The notes beneath the pieces were generated by a model. That model was given only the letters and a program-made list of their open reading frames with translations, made no database searches and was not told the origin of the DNA. 64,000 nucleotides of DNA from Apiotrichum sp. Y4204 (lineage: Eukaryota > Basidiomycota > Tremellomycetes > Trichosporonales > Trichosporonaceae), in assembly GCA_025531455.1 (NCBI GenBank), contig JAMYHL010000058.1, positions 1 through 64,000 on the forward strand, read 5' to 3'. Position numbers and translations under genes: made by a program. Positions 31,167 through 41,451 of the stretch are shown piece by piece; position 1 is the first letter of the stretch, and the number at the start of each line of letters is the position of its first letter.

Positions 31167-33733
31167 ATGGATCAGAAGCCGGCGTTTTCGGTGCCAGGCA
31201 CTAACGCGATGGGCTCTGATGCTCCATCGAGCTCGAGCCCGAGCCCGCGCCTCGACGCGCCGCCGCGCGTCAGCCAGCGCGCGTCGAACAGCTGTGCGTT
31301 CTGCACCAAGCGCAAGTGAGTACAAGTGCCATGGAAGATCGCGTGTTCTGTTCCCTGTCCAGGCAGATGTCAGTGCTTTGGAGGTCGAGTACATGAGCTC
31401 ATTGTCATCCCGTGCACGAGCCAATGTCATCCCATTCTCCTGCTGCATGTTTTGTTGCCGGTCCACTTACATACCGCACTATCTCAGTAACTGACAGACA
31501 GAATCAAATGCAACAAGTCCATTCCCTGCGATAACTGTATACGACGCGGACACCCCGAGTCGTGCACGCGTCTGCCTGCGATTGTCCGCGGCCGGCTGGT
31601 GAACGCGCCCAACACGGCGGCTCGTTCGCCGCTCACGCCCGACCAGATCCGCCTGCTCCGCGAGGGCCAGCTGCAGCGTGAGAATGTCAACCTGAGGCGC
31701 AAGGTGACGGACCTGGAGAACAGGCTGCGCGAGTACGAGTCTGGCGCGACGCCCGCAAGCAAGGCTGCGGGTTCTACTCCTGGGTCTGTGTCGTCCCCGA
31801 TGGATTCAAACTCTCCGTCAAACGCGTTTGCCAGCCTCCTCGGCGCGGCGCGCGGCGCAGCCAATGACCACAAGGAGAGGGTCGAGAGGTCTCGGCAGGA
31901 CGATCCTGATGTCCTAGAGCCGTTTGTCCATGTCATGGCTCACCCGGCCGTGCAGCGTGAGCGTCCAGCATCCCCGCACACTTCTCGGGCCCGCGACCTT
32001 GGCAGTCCCGCACCCATGTCTCCGATTGGTGGCCTGCCTGACCTGCCCTCGCGCAAGGCAACGGACCTCGCGCAGGCAGACCTGCTTACGCTGCTGCCGT
32101 CTGCCCCGCAGAGTATGCTCATCGTCCGCGCATCGCTCAAGTTTATGAGCTTCTTACACGCCACTGTACACGTCCCCATCTGGCTCACAGAACACGACGA
32201 GTGGATCACGGCTATCAGCGAAGGCCGTGAGGTGGAAAAGAGCGACGCGTGGTTGAGTTATTGTTAGTTGGAAGGTGGCGGGAGAATGAACTGACAGTCT
32301 TCAGACTTCTCGATCCTCTCTGTTGGGATGTACTTTGCCGGCGACCTCCTCGCGCCCGAGCTCGGTCTGTCGGTGGACGAAGCGAGCTCCCTCTCCTCGT
32401 TCTGGTTCGACGTGTGTCTTGAGGCACTGAACCGCTCCAAGTTCATGTCCACCAACCCGACTATCGAGGCGCTGCAGACCATCGTCGTCATCCCCATGGT
32501 GTCCTACAATTTTGGCGCGTCGGCGTACACCGAGTCGCTGCTGCATGTTGGTCTCCGCCTCGCGCAGCTGTTAAAGCTCCATCTCCTCGGCCCCGAGCCC
32601 GAGGACACTAACAATCTCCCTCCGGGCCTGATTCAGCGCGAGACGGGAAGGCGTATCTGGCTGCTGTTGCGTCTTGGCGAAGGGTGAGATGCTTGCGCAT
32701 GCGACCTACTGACCCCAGGCGACCGGATTTCGCCAACACTGGTGGTCTGCGCCTACCGCAGGGCATGACTGTCGAGCCGTTCAACGCCAATTTTGAAGAC
32801 TTTACGGATACATCCGTCATCGCGCGCCCATTCACCGAGTTCACGATCGTCACGCACCTTTTGTGCGCTGGAAGGCGGTACCGCATCTTCCGCCAGTTCG
32901 CAGAGGCATTCGCGGACGCCAACTCACTCAAGGACCAGTATCACATTGCGCTGGCAGCCGACCAGGCGCTCCAGGCAAACTTCGCAGACTTTCCATGTCT
33001 GCACGGAAGCGACAATGACAATTTCGAAGAACAGTTTGACCTCCACGGACCGCACGACCACCGCCCCCACTCGCGATACATCTGGACGCTCCTCATGTCT
33101 AGCGGCACGATTCTCGTGTACCGCTCCTTCCTCGGGCGGGCGTACCACGACGAGCGGTTTGCGGACATTCGCGAGGTGCGTGCTATCTGATGTTCCAGAC
33201 TCAGCACTAACATCCAGACCTGTCTCGCTGCGGCCCGCAACATCCTCCGCCAGCGCCAGCGCCGCGTGCCGCCCATGTTCCTCCGTGCATGGCCAGTCGC
33301 GTCGTATACTGTGCTTGCCGGCGTCGTGCTCTCCACGGAGCTCGTGCATGGCTCGCCGTCGCCAGCGATGCGGGAGCAGCTGGTCTCGGAGATCCAGGGC
33401 CTGATCGACAGCCTGTGGGAATGCGGCATCAGCTCACTCGTCGTGCAGCGCGGCATCCCCCTGCTGCGGCGGTTTATCGACTCATCGCACCAGGCTCAGC
33501 AGGGCGCCGCAGCCGAGCCACAGCAAGCACAGGGCAGCCGCGAGCCGGCCCCGGCCCCAGACGCCGCCATCCCCGTCCCTGCTGCCCAGGAGCTCTGGCC
33601 GTCTCTTCCCGTGCAGGTCGACGGGTCGGCCATGGACGTCTGGAACATGAGCAACAACGAGGACGTGTGGAGCAACGCGCTTGTTGGGCTCGAAAACGAC
33701 GACGCGAGTGGGTGGTGGACCTCTCTTTTGTAG
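31167..33733 (+). CDS. Zn2Cys6 fungal-type transcription factor
   Basis: Five exons (31167-31315, 31502-32262, 32305-32683, 32719-33175, 33218-33733) give 753 aa. Starting at MDQKPAFSVPG, residues 44-73 form the zinc cluster CAFCTKRKIKCNKSIPCDNC plus IRRGHPESC, split by intron 1 inside CTKRK. A short coiled-coil dimerisation helix follows (LREGQLQRENVNLRRKVTDL). The middle region resembles the fungal transcription-factor regulatory domain (SVGMYFAGDLLAPELG, ETGRRIWLLLRLGEGRPDF). The C-terminus is Gln/Ala/Pro rich with Trp/Asp pairs (DVWNMSNNEDVWSNAL), a possible activation segment. Such proteins bind CGG-containing sites. The target pathway is unknown, and the neighbours are not a metabolic cluster. 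Confidence 0.92.
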
Positions 33734-34620
33734 TGAACGTAACCGGTGCTTTTACTTATTATTAATTGTTAATAGAGGTCCTATGTCTTGGGTCTATGCA
33801 TTATTGCGCATTGCACGATGTAATTTGGTAGACAGCCAGCAGATGCCATTCCATGCATCCAAGCTCCGGAATCGCGGAATCGCGACTCGCGACGAGCTCC
33901 GGCTGAATGCGTGTCGCGTCCCGAATGGCTCCAGTCACCAACCGACCCCGGACAGCCAGTGTCAGCCATAAAGCCACTTTGCCAGGGGTAGTGGGCAACG
34001 TGGCGAGCGAGGATGGCTCATCCGCGGAATTGTGGAAAATGACAGGGATCGAGGTGGGTGTGGTGTAGGATTGACAAAGTGGCGGTCAACGGGGAGGGGG
34101 GAGAAGCAGCACGTACGCATCGGAGGATAGCGACAACTAGCGCAACGCGACGACGAGGGGCGGACAAGTGATGGCCTCGAGGCATGTCTGCGATGATCGA
34201 TGACCGGTAGTTTATCAGCAATCACAGCGGAGGTAGCAGCGCGGAGGTCCGCTTCGGTGCTGCTGGTGCGGAACTATGTAGATGGCAGCACGGCAGTACG
34301 GCAGCTACGGCAGTACTGTGCAAGCGAAATGCCACGCTTTGCCACGCTAATACCATTATACCATCGAGGTCGGCAGCTCCGAGGCTCCGAGGCGCGGCCC
34401 CGGAACACGCCCCGCGGTGAACAGGGGGGCTCTGGGGTTGGGGGCGGTTAGAAATCCCTGACACGACAGAGCAGAGTGTCTCATCACGCGCTCTCCATAC
34501 CGCTGGGCTGGGCTGGCAGAGTTTGGCGACCACCGAACCCCGCAGTCTTTTTTATATCAGTACTAGTCTGGAGCTCGTCTGATTCTTTCTTTTCTCCACT
34601 CACCACTCCTCCCACCCACA
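33734..34620. other. intergenic
   Basis: No exon was supported. It contains the promoter of the mitochondrial carrier gene; the last 60 bp before the ATG are pyrimidine rich (CTCCACTCACCACTCC-like). Confidence 0.5.
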
Positions 34621-36654
34621 ATGGCTGCCCCCACCAAGACCGCCAAGCCGGCCCGTACGTGTCGAGAATAACGAGCATAACCGCGCACGACGGAAGCGGG
34701 AGGATCGAGCGGACGCGGTATGGACACGGGATAGCTGCGCCCGTGGTCCGTCGGATGCCGGCGGCACGCGACCGAGCATATGGCCGCGAGGCCGAGACGA
34801 AGAGGGCGCCGGTACACAGTCTTTAGACATCTCCCCCGCGCCCTCCCGATCTGCATGCTCTGTATCGCGCGTCCATCACCGCAGCTCCCCGCCCTCCCAC
34901 TCCCCGCTTCCCGCGTTGTGTTGCTCTCCACCACCTAGCCCATAACTGACCCCCCAGCCCTTCCCTTCGCGTACACCTTCACGGCCGGTGCCGTCGCTGG
35001 TAAGTCCCGAGCTTCCCGAGTTCCGCGAACTCCCAGGAAGCGTCGCATGTAGCGTACTGTGGCTGACAGACAGGTGTCACGGAGCTCCTGGTGCGTATGG
35101 CGATGATCGCGTGAGGGTGGGCGAGCGGAGCCCGTGCGAAGACAGCACGAGGGTTTGGGGATTACGTCCTGTTTGCTGAGAGTTGGAGCTGGTCCGGCAT
35201 GGGGAGGGGTTTCCGCAGCATGGGGTCGTCCGAGCCGGATGCGCTTGGTCCCTTGTCCGCAGGCAGAGTCTCCACGCAGTCTTCTCGCACTGTCGCGTCT
35301 GCGGACTCTTGCACTCGCTCGCCCACTCTGTCTATTGGCGATTGACGTCTCGGCTCTCATCATCCCACTGACCCCAGCTCCTTTACCCCCTTGATGTCGT
35401 CAAGACGCGCCAGCAGCTCGACTCGAGCAAGACCCCCGCCGGCATGATCACCACCTTCACCAACATCGTGAAGCAGGAGGGGTGAGTCTGGGATGCGGGG
35501 ACGGTGAACAGCAGCTGGCCCCAAAGTTCGCAAGCTGCATGTGACAGCCAACCTGCAACACACGCCACGCACCACAGGATTAACATCACAGTGTCGGCCG
35601 TCTTTACCGCGGTATCGCTTCGCCCCTTCTGATGGAGGCGCCCAAGCGTGCTGTCAAGTGTAAGCATCCGCTGTAAAACGCCAGACCATGAGCTGAAGCT
35701 GACATATTCCAGTTGCTGCTAACGGTGAGTTGTGACACGAGTGGATCACGTAGTGGGATCGGTGGAATCTTCCGCACTCCGAGATCAACATGCGCCCCGG
35801 ACTCCAGATTCGCAGGACGATCCACGGTTCGATGGCTTGTTGATCCCATGTTGGACTTCAGGCGCAGGAGTTGCTGGACGATTCGTCCAGTGCTGCAGCA
35901 TGCGCACCGAAGAGTCCAACGCCGTCACGCTTTCCCAACCTTGCGTATCCTTTGCTGGTGCTGACGACCAGGCTGGTGGGGCAACCTCTTCACCGACAAC
36001 GGCGCGAAGAAGAACACTCAGGCTCTTGCCATGCTCACTGGTTGCTGCGCGGGTGCCACCGAGTCGTTCATCGTCACCCCTTTCGAGCTTGTCAAGATCC
36101 GTCTCCAGGACAAGGCCTCGACCTACGCTGGTCCCATTGATGTTGTGAAGAAGGTCGTCGCGAGGAACGGTGTCCTTGGGTGAGTCTCCGGCAGCTAGTC
36201 TTCTCTAACGACAGTCTCTACCAGGGTATGGAGCCCACCTTCTGGCGCCACTGGTGGTGGAACGGTGGCTACTTCGGCTCGATCTTCCAGGTCAAGGCCC
36301 TTCTCCCCAAGGCAACGGACAAGAAGTCGGAGATGCTCAACAACCTTGCCGCTGGTACCGTCGGTGGTTTCGTTGGTACCGTCATCAACACGCCCTTTGA
36401 CGTCGTCAAGTCGCGTCTCCAGCTCAAGGCCACTGGCGAGTGGACCTACCCGGCCCTCATCCGCATCGGTCGCGAGGAGGGTCTCGGCGCCCTCTACAAG
36501 GGCTTTGCGCCCAAGGTCCTCCGTCTCGCCCCCGGTGGTGGTGTCCTTCTCCTCGGTGAGGACAAAGTGCTGTGCGCAGACGTAGAGCTAACAGGCAGTC
36601 GTCGAGGTTCTGAGCAACGTCTTCAGGAAGCAGCTCGGCCCCCCCTACATTTAG
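34621..36654 (+). CDS. mitochondrial 2-oxodicarboxylate carrier (Odc1/Odc2 type)
   Basis: Nine exons: 34621-34654, 34958-34999, 35074-35090, 35378-35481, 35592-35659, 35714-35725, 35972-36179, 36215-36555, 36599-36654. They give 293 aa. Three mitochondrial-carrier signatures are present: YPLDVVKTRQQL, TPFELVKIRLQD and TPFDVVKSRLQL, each with its Pro-x-Asp/Glu-x-x-Lys kink. The residues YFGSIFQVK and ALYKGFAPKVLRLAPGG fit the Odc group, which exchanges 2-oxoadipate and 2-oxoglutarate across the inner membrane and serves lysine and glutamate metabolism. The exon structure is uneven: the first half is cut by five introns (two of 287 and 303 nt) with 17-nt and 12-nt microexons, then a 246-nt intron; the rest has short introns. 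No targeting presequence is present, as usual in this family. Confidence 0.92.
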
Positions 36655-37010
36655 ATGGACATAGACAGGGTTGCGGGATCGGTGTGATGCAGTACTGGTG
36701 TGGGCTTGGGCGAGGGAGAATGAGGAGAGCTGCGGACATTACAGAATCAGGAGCACTGGCATTTTAGATATCGGGAGCAAGAACGTGAGGTGTTGATAGC
36801 CAGGGATCTCTGCAGGGCATCTTCTCCTGTCAACGTGCGGTATATTCAACACCCGGTCAACATGGATCGCGCCAGCATGTCATGATGGATGTGGCTCGAT
36901 GGACCGTGGCGACAGAGCAACTAATCTGCATGTATACCAAAGACCCTTCGTCTCTCCCTCGTATCGTATAGTATCCACCATCCTACGCCTTAAGGCCGTC
37001 GAACGCCTTC
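36655..37010. other. convergent 3' spacer
   Basis: 356 bp between two stop codons of opposite genes. Nothing distinctive. Confidence 0.4.
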
Positions 37011-37336
37011 TTACATCGCACGGACCGAGATCCAGCATTCGCTCATGCACTTGCCCGAGATGTACCCGCACTCCCAAAGTAGCCAGAGCTTGCTTTCGGC
37101 GGTGATCTTGACTTGATCCTCGTTCTTCTCCCCCCAAGTTCCTTCCAGTATCAGCATAAAGGCCAGCTACACGACGTACCCTCCTCTGCGCGGACACAGC
37201 ACCTGAGCCACGCGGGATTACACTTTGCGTGGCAGCGCGCGAGGCCCAAGAGGTCGATGCTGTCAAAGGCGCACACGGGGCCGGCGGCGGCAGAGACCGC
37301 AAGGGCGAGGGCGAGCGTGAGGGCGGGCAGCTTCAT
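37011..37336 (-). CDS. small secreted cysteine-rich protein
   Basis: Two exons (37336-37180 and 37141-37011), joined by a 38-nt intron (GTACGT...CTGATACTGGAAG), give 95 aa. The start MKLPALTLALALAVSAAAG is a textbook signal peptide with cleavage probably after AAA-G. The mature part, about 75 residues, has eight cysteines in a CC-containing pattern: VCAFD, ARCHAKCNPAWLRCC, then WECGYISGKCMSEC near the C-terminus. Two tryptophan-rich spots are present (AWLRCC, KLWLLWEC). There is no known domain. Its size and composition resemble fungal secreted effectors or antimicrobial-type peptides; that is inference only. The frame and splice are clean, so I regard it as a real gene though I cannot name it. 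A 9-bp tandem repeat lies directly upstream (37363-37405). Confidence 0.7.
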
Positions 37337-37362
37337 GATGGCTTGGCTGCGTGGGATACTGT

Positions 37363-37405
37363 GCAAGTGGTGCAAGTGGTGCAAGTGGTGCAAGTGGTGC
37401 ACGTG
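37363..37405. repeat. 9-bp tandem repeat (GTGCAAGTG) in the leader of the small secreted gene
   Basis: Five near-perfect copies begin about 27 bp upstream of the start codon of the minus-strand secreted-protein gene. Read on that strand the unit is CACTTGCAC, so the array probably lies in its 5' untranslated region. Confidence 0.85.
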
Positions 37406-37864
37406 GCAGAGTCGGAGTAAAAGTGGGAATGGAAGGTTGGGAGAAGAGAGACGGGGGAATCGGGGATGAGGACACTTCTAGTCTGGTCTGCACATGTTCT
37501 CGATACCCGTATAGTCTTGATGAGATGAGTGTCCCGGATCGGCCGTGCTCTTGCTCACGTTAGCGGCTGGCATGATAGAGTATCACGCGGTAGTTATCAC
37601 GCGACTGGCGATTACAATCCGGCAATGACAGACTTTTATCGAAAGCTGTCTGACGCGAACATCCACGGATGATGACCCAGACAAAAGTCTTGCAACACGT
37701 TGTCTTTCAATGTATGTACTGTACGTCAAAGAGGTAGTCGAGACTTGCGGTCAGAAAACTTTGCAAGGACAACGCAGATGAGGGCAGGAGAATATCATGG
37801 TCGTAGTCAGTCATAAGTAGCCCCGCAAGCACTGCACGAGTAGTCCTGCATCCTCCCGTCGCAT
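37406..37864. other. intergenic
   Basis: Promoter region of the secreted gene and 3' region of COQ6. No coding pattern was seen. Confidence 0.4.
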
Positions 37865-39744
37865 CTACTTCTTCTCCAGCGCATCCGCCCCGCGGCGAAG
37901 CGCATTCTTGAAGCCTTCGGCGAGCACGCCACCCGCCGCAGACGCGACCTTGCGCGCGGTCTCAAACGCCTCGGACGCATCAGCAAGGGCGGCAGGCAGT
38001 CCGGCCGGACGGCCATACAGGGGGTCTGCGGCGTTGGAGCGACCAAACTCCCGCGCGGGTCCGGTCCGCGGCGCCCCCTTGGCTCCCGAACCCGCATTGG
38101 ACATGAAGAACGCCTTGAGCGGGCCCAGTTCGTTGATCACCTCCAATCCCGTCCCACGCGCCCAGTTGATGAGCGGGTTGCGCGCGCCAAACACGCTGTT
38201 GAGCTTGTCCACTGCCGCGAGCATGACGTGGTTGGGAAGATAGCGGTCGCGGGGGTAGGGTGCGAGAGCGGTGATGCTTCCCAAGTCTGAACCGACGCTG
38301 CGCGCCTTGTCGAGCGTGGAGGCGAGCACACGGGCGTCTGCCAGGCCCGCGTTCAGGCCCTGCCCAGCTAGCGGATGGGTGGTGTGTGCCGCGTCGCCGA
38401 CAAGGGCGACGCGGTGCGTCGTGTACTGGTCCGCGTGCGAGAGGCGGAGGGGGAAGCTCGCGACGGAGGGCGCTTGGACGCCGGTGATTGTTGGCGGAAG
38501 CGGGGCCTCGGTCTGCGGAATGTCGGGGAGAGAGGCGAGGATGCCGTTGAGCGCTTCGGCAGAGAGCGGGGCGCCCTGCGCGTCGGCGTCGAGCATCGCC
38601 TCGTTGAGGATCGCAAGGTCAGCCTCGGGGAGCGTAAAGCCCGCGTTGATCATGACCGTGAGCGCCTCGGGGGTGAGGCGCTTGAGCGCGGCGGCAAGCT
38701 GGGGCGTCGTGCTCCACACCATGGTCGAGTTCTCCTCGCCAAGGGGCAGGAACGCGAGCGGGCCGGTGGGGAGGAAGCGCTGGAACGCGGTGTGGTTTGG
38801 CCACACGGGGTCGGGGCGGTGTTCAAGCGTCGCGACGACGCCGTGGGCATTGTACGCGTGTCCGAAAGTGTCGATCTCGGCGAATGCGCGGGCAGGCGAG
38901 TTTGGTCCATCGGCGCCGATAACGAGCGAGCCGCGCACCCACTCGTCGCCGACACGCAGGCCGACCCACCCGCGCCCCTCACCGTACCGCATCTCATTGA
39001 CACGCGCACCCTCGCGGACAGTCACGACGCCGGGCGGCGCCTCCTCCAAGCACCGGAGAAGCGCGCGCTGCGTGTTGATGTTCTCCGTCATGCGTGCCAG
39101 CGCCTCGCCATTGCCCGGGAAATGCAGCATCGGCGTCGAGTCTGCGTCCGGGTTTGCCCACACCATAATGTCCTCGACGGCGCGGGACCTGTCGAGCGCA
39201 ATGTGCTTCCATGCCCCGATGCCTGGCATTAGCTCCGAATCCTCGATCTACCCACTGTCAAGCCACTCGATGTTCTCGGCCGTGAGCGAGCTGACGCGGT
39301 TCGACCAGCCGCCCGCGTCGTCCCAGTTCCGCACGGGACCGAGGGATCCGCCTTCAAGGAGGAGGATGCGCGTCGTGTCGCGCAGGCTCTTGTGCGAGAC
39401 TGTCGTCAATACTCAGTAGCGCTTAACCCCCCATACGTACCGAGGGCAGAGGCGAGGGCGAGGCCGGCGGGCCCACCGCCGATAATCACAATGTCGTACG
39501 TGTTTTCTGGAGAGATGGGCGGGATTGGGGCCGGGGGAGCGGCGGCAGTGGTGGAGTGGGAGCGAGTGAAGAGGGAGGGCGAGGGCGAAGAGCGAACTCC
39601 CGCCGAGGCTACGGTTACGCGGGGACGGCTCGAGGACGCGGAGGACGCAACGAGCGCGCGCGCCGCGAGACGCCGCGAGGAGGAGGCGAGGACCGGCTCG
39701 GCGAGGCGCGTGGCGGCTGCTGTTGCTGTGAAGGCGCGCCGCAT
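37865..39744 (-). CDS. COQ6: ubiquinone biosynthesis FAD monooxygenase Coq6
   Basis: Three exons (39744-39441, 39399-39256, 39222-37865) give 601 aa. The N-terminal ~75 residues are Arg/Ala/Ser rich without acidic residues (MRRAFTATAAATRLAEP), a mitochondrial presequence. YDIVIIGGGPAGLALASALG is the Rossmann FAD motif, followed by SLTAENIEWLDSIGAWKH. GSLVIGADGPNSPAR is the second conserved FAD-binding motif, and VALVGDAAHTTHPLAGQGL begins the third, flavin-binding motif. Coq6 hydroxylates the C5 position of the benzoquinone ring precursor in coenzyme Q synthesis at the inner membrane. The protein is longer than the about 470-480 aa usual elsewhere: besides the long presequence, it carries about 80 extra C-terminal residues rich in Ala/Gly ending GADALEKK. 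Start choice: the ATG at 39744 gives the presequence. It is divergent from YAF9, with 375 bp between start codons. Confidence 0.93.
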
Positions 39745-40119
39745 TTTGTGGAGATGTATGTAAAGTGGTGGAGTGGACGATGGCAATGTGTCGAGGGAAT
39801 ACTCATCTCGGCAGAACACGGCACAAAGTGGGAGGGACAGTGGACAGTGGGCCTGGTGATTACCAGCAACAAACGGGGTCATGCACGAGTATCCCCCCTT
39901 TAAGACTCTGACAACCATCATACATAGTGTACAGGCTGGACAGGATAGCGCCGAGACCAGCATGCATAGCGAGCAGAGTGTCCGAAGGGCGACATTAAGA
40001 TGTTAACAAGTCACGTGACCCCACCGTCAATGTCGAGCACAATCCAACCTCGTTTCCACAACACTCACTTTTGCATCAACTTCATCCACCACTCCATCCA
40101 CCACTCCAGTCCATTCACT
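39745..40119. promoter_or_regulatory. shared divergent promoter COQ6 / YAF9
   Basis: 375 bp between opposing start codons. No canonical TATA in either direction. A bidirectional promoter is inferred from spacing. Confidence 0.5.
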
Positions 40120-41451
40120 ATGTCCGGCGGCAACGAGCGCCTCAAGGTGAGCTGACGTCTTCCGCGAAGTAGCTGACAACAGGGCATCCAGGTGCACCGC
40201 CCGATCATCTACGGCTCGCATGCGCGCCTGCTGACGGACGAGGAGAAGCTGAATGCGCCCCAAGGCCGTGAGTAGACTTCAGTGCGCAGGTGTTTGAACA
40301 AAGTAGCTCGCCTGCCCCGCCCACGCGCATCACTCACGCCAGACACTCACCGCTGGACCATTTTTCTCACGTCGGCGGCGACGCCCCCGCCGGAAAAGAC
40401 GGCCGCCTCGTCGTCCACCGAACCCCCGCCCATCGACGTAGACTACCTCCCAGGCGGCGAGGACGACATGTCGTACCTCTTCAAGCGTGTTGTATTCCGC
40501 CTCCACGAGACATACCCGAACCCAAGCCGCGGTGCGTACCGAGTGAAGATTGTGCAAACTGTGAATGCTAATACCGCAGTGTGCGAGCGGCCACCGTACA
40601 AGGTCACAGAAACCGGATGGGGCGAGTTCACGGTGCAGATCAAGATTACATTTATTCCCGAGGCGGGAGAGAAGGCGCTGTCTCTGCAGCACCCGATCAA
40701 GCTGCATCACTGGGGCGAGCCGATCGAGGCGCCGCCGCTGCCGCCGCCGCCTGCTGAGACGCCTGTTAGCACGCCAGGCGGGGACAAGGTGAAGAAGGAG
40801 GACGCGCCCCCGACGGAAGCCCCCACGCCGGCGACGGCGGACAACTCGGGGGCGACGACGAATGCAAACGACTCGGCGGCCGCCACCCCCGCAGAGACGC
40901 CTGCGCCGGCCACGCCCGTGCTCCCCCCGCCAGTCTCTGTTGCCTCGACGTACCCCGTCCACGCATGGCAATACGACGAGTTGGTATTCTCTGACCCGAC
41001 GACCAACTTTCTGGCGATAATGGACGAGCATCCGCCGACACCGCTCCCCGCGCGGAATCGGCGGCCGCGGGACCAGAGAGAGGAACACGAGGTCAGGACG
41101 GGAAAGAAGAAGGCGCGCGCAAAGCCGGCCGCGAGCCGTGCGGGCACCGCGACTCCCGCGGCAACCTCGCGGGCGGGCACGCCGCGCGGCGGCACACCGG
41201 CAGTTGGCACACCGCTGTCTGTCGCGCCTGTCGGCGTCCCCGGCGAACCGGGGAGTGCGGACGTGCCGCTCGAGTACTCGCTCGAGATGGAGAAGGCGGA
41301 GCACAACCGCCTGGGCGAAATTCGCGTGCGCATAGTCGAGCAGATGGACCGCTGGAGGTGAGTTTTTTTGAAAGTGCTTTGCTGACATGACAGAGAACGG
41401 CTCATCGCGCAGGAGAGGGAGCTTACGCGCCTCAAGGCTGAGATGCGCTGA
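40120..41451 (+). CDS. YAF9: YEATS-domain protein Yaf9 (NuA4/SWR1 complexes)
   Basis: Five exons (40120-40146, 40183-40267, 40343-40531, 40580-41357, 41394-41451) give 378 aa. The YEATS domain covers about residues 10-160. RPIIYGSHA begins it, THRWTIFLTSA is the THxWT loop that reads acyl-lysine marks on histone H3, and TETGWGEFTVQIKITFIPEA and LQHPIKLHHWGEP end it. A central low-complexity Pro/Thr/Ala region with about 140 residues follows, including RAGT-type repeats (SRAGTATPAATSRAGTPRGG). A C-terminal coiled coil (EMEKAEHNRLGEIRVRI, then ERLIAQERELTRLKAEMR) would dock to complex partners. Known Yaf9 is a subunit shared by NuA4 acetyltransferase and SWR1. The low-complexity insert makes this protein longer than the 226-aa yeast form. 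Confidence 0.93.

Noticed and set aside
37355..37410. His-Leu-rich coding repeat read from the 9-bp array
   Set aside because: Adding it upstream of the signal peptide would hide the signal sequence, and the ATG at 37336 gives a textbook secretion start.
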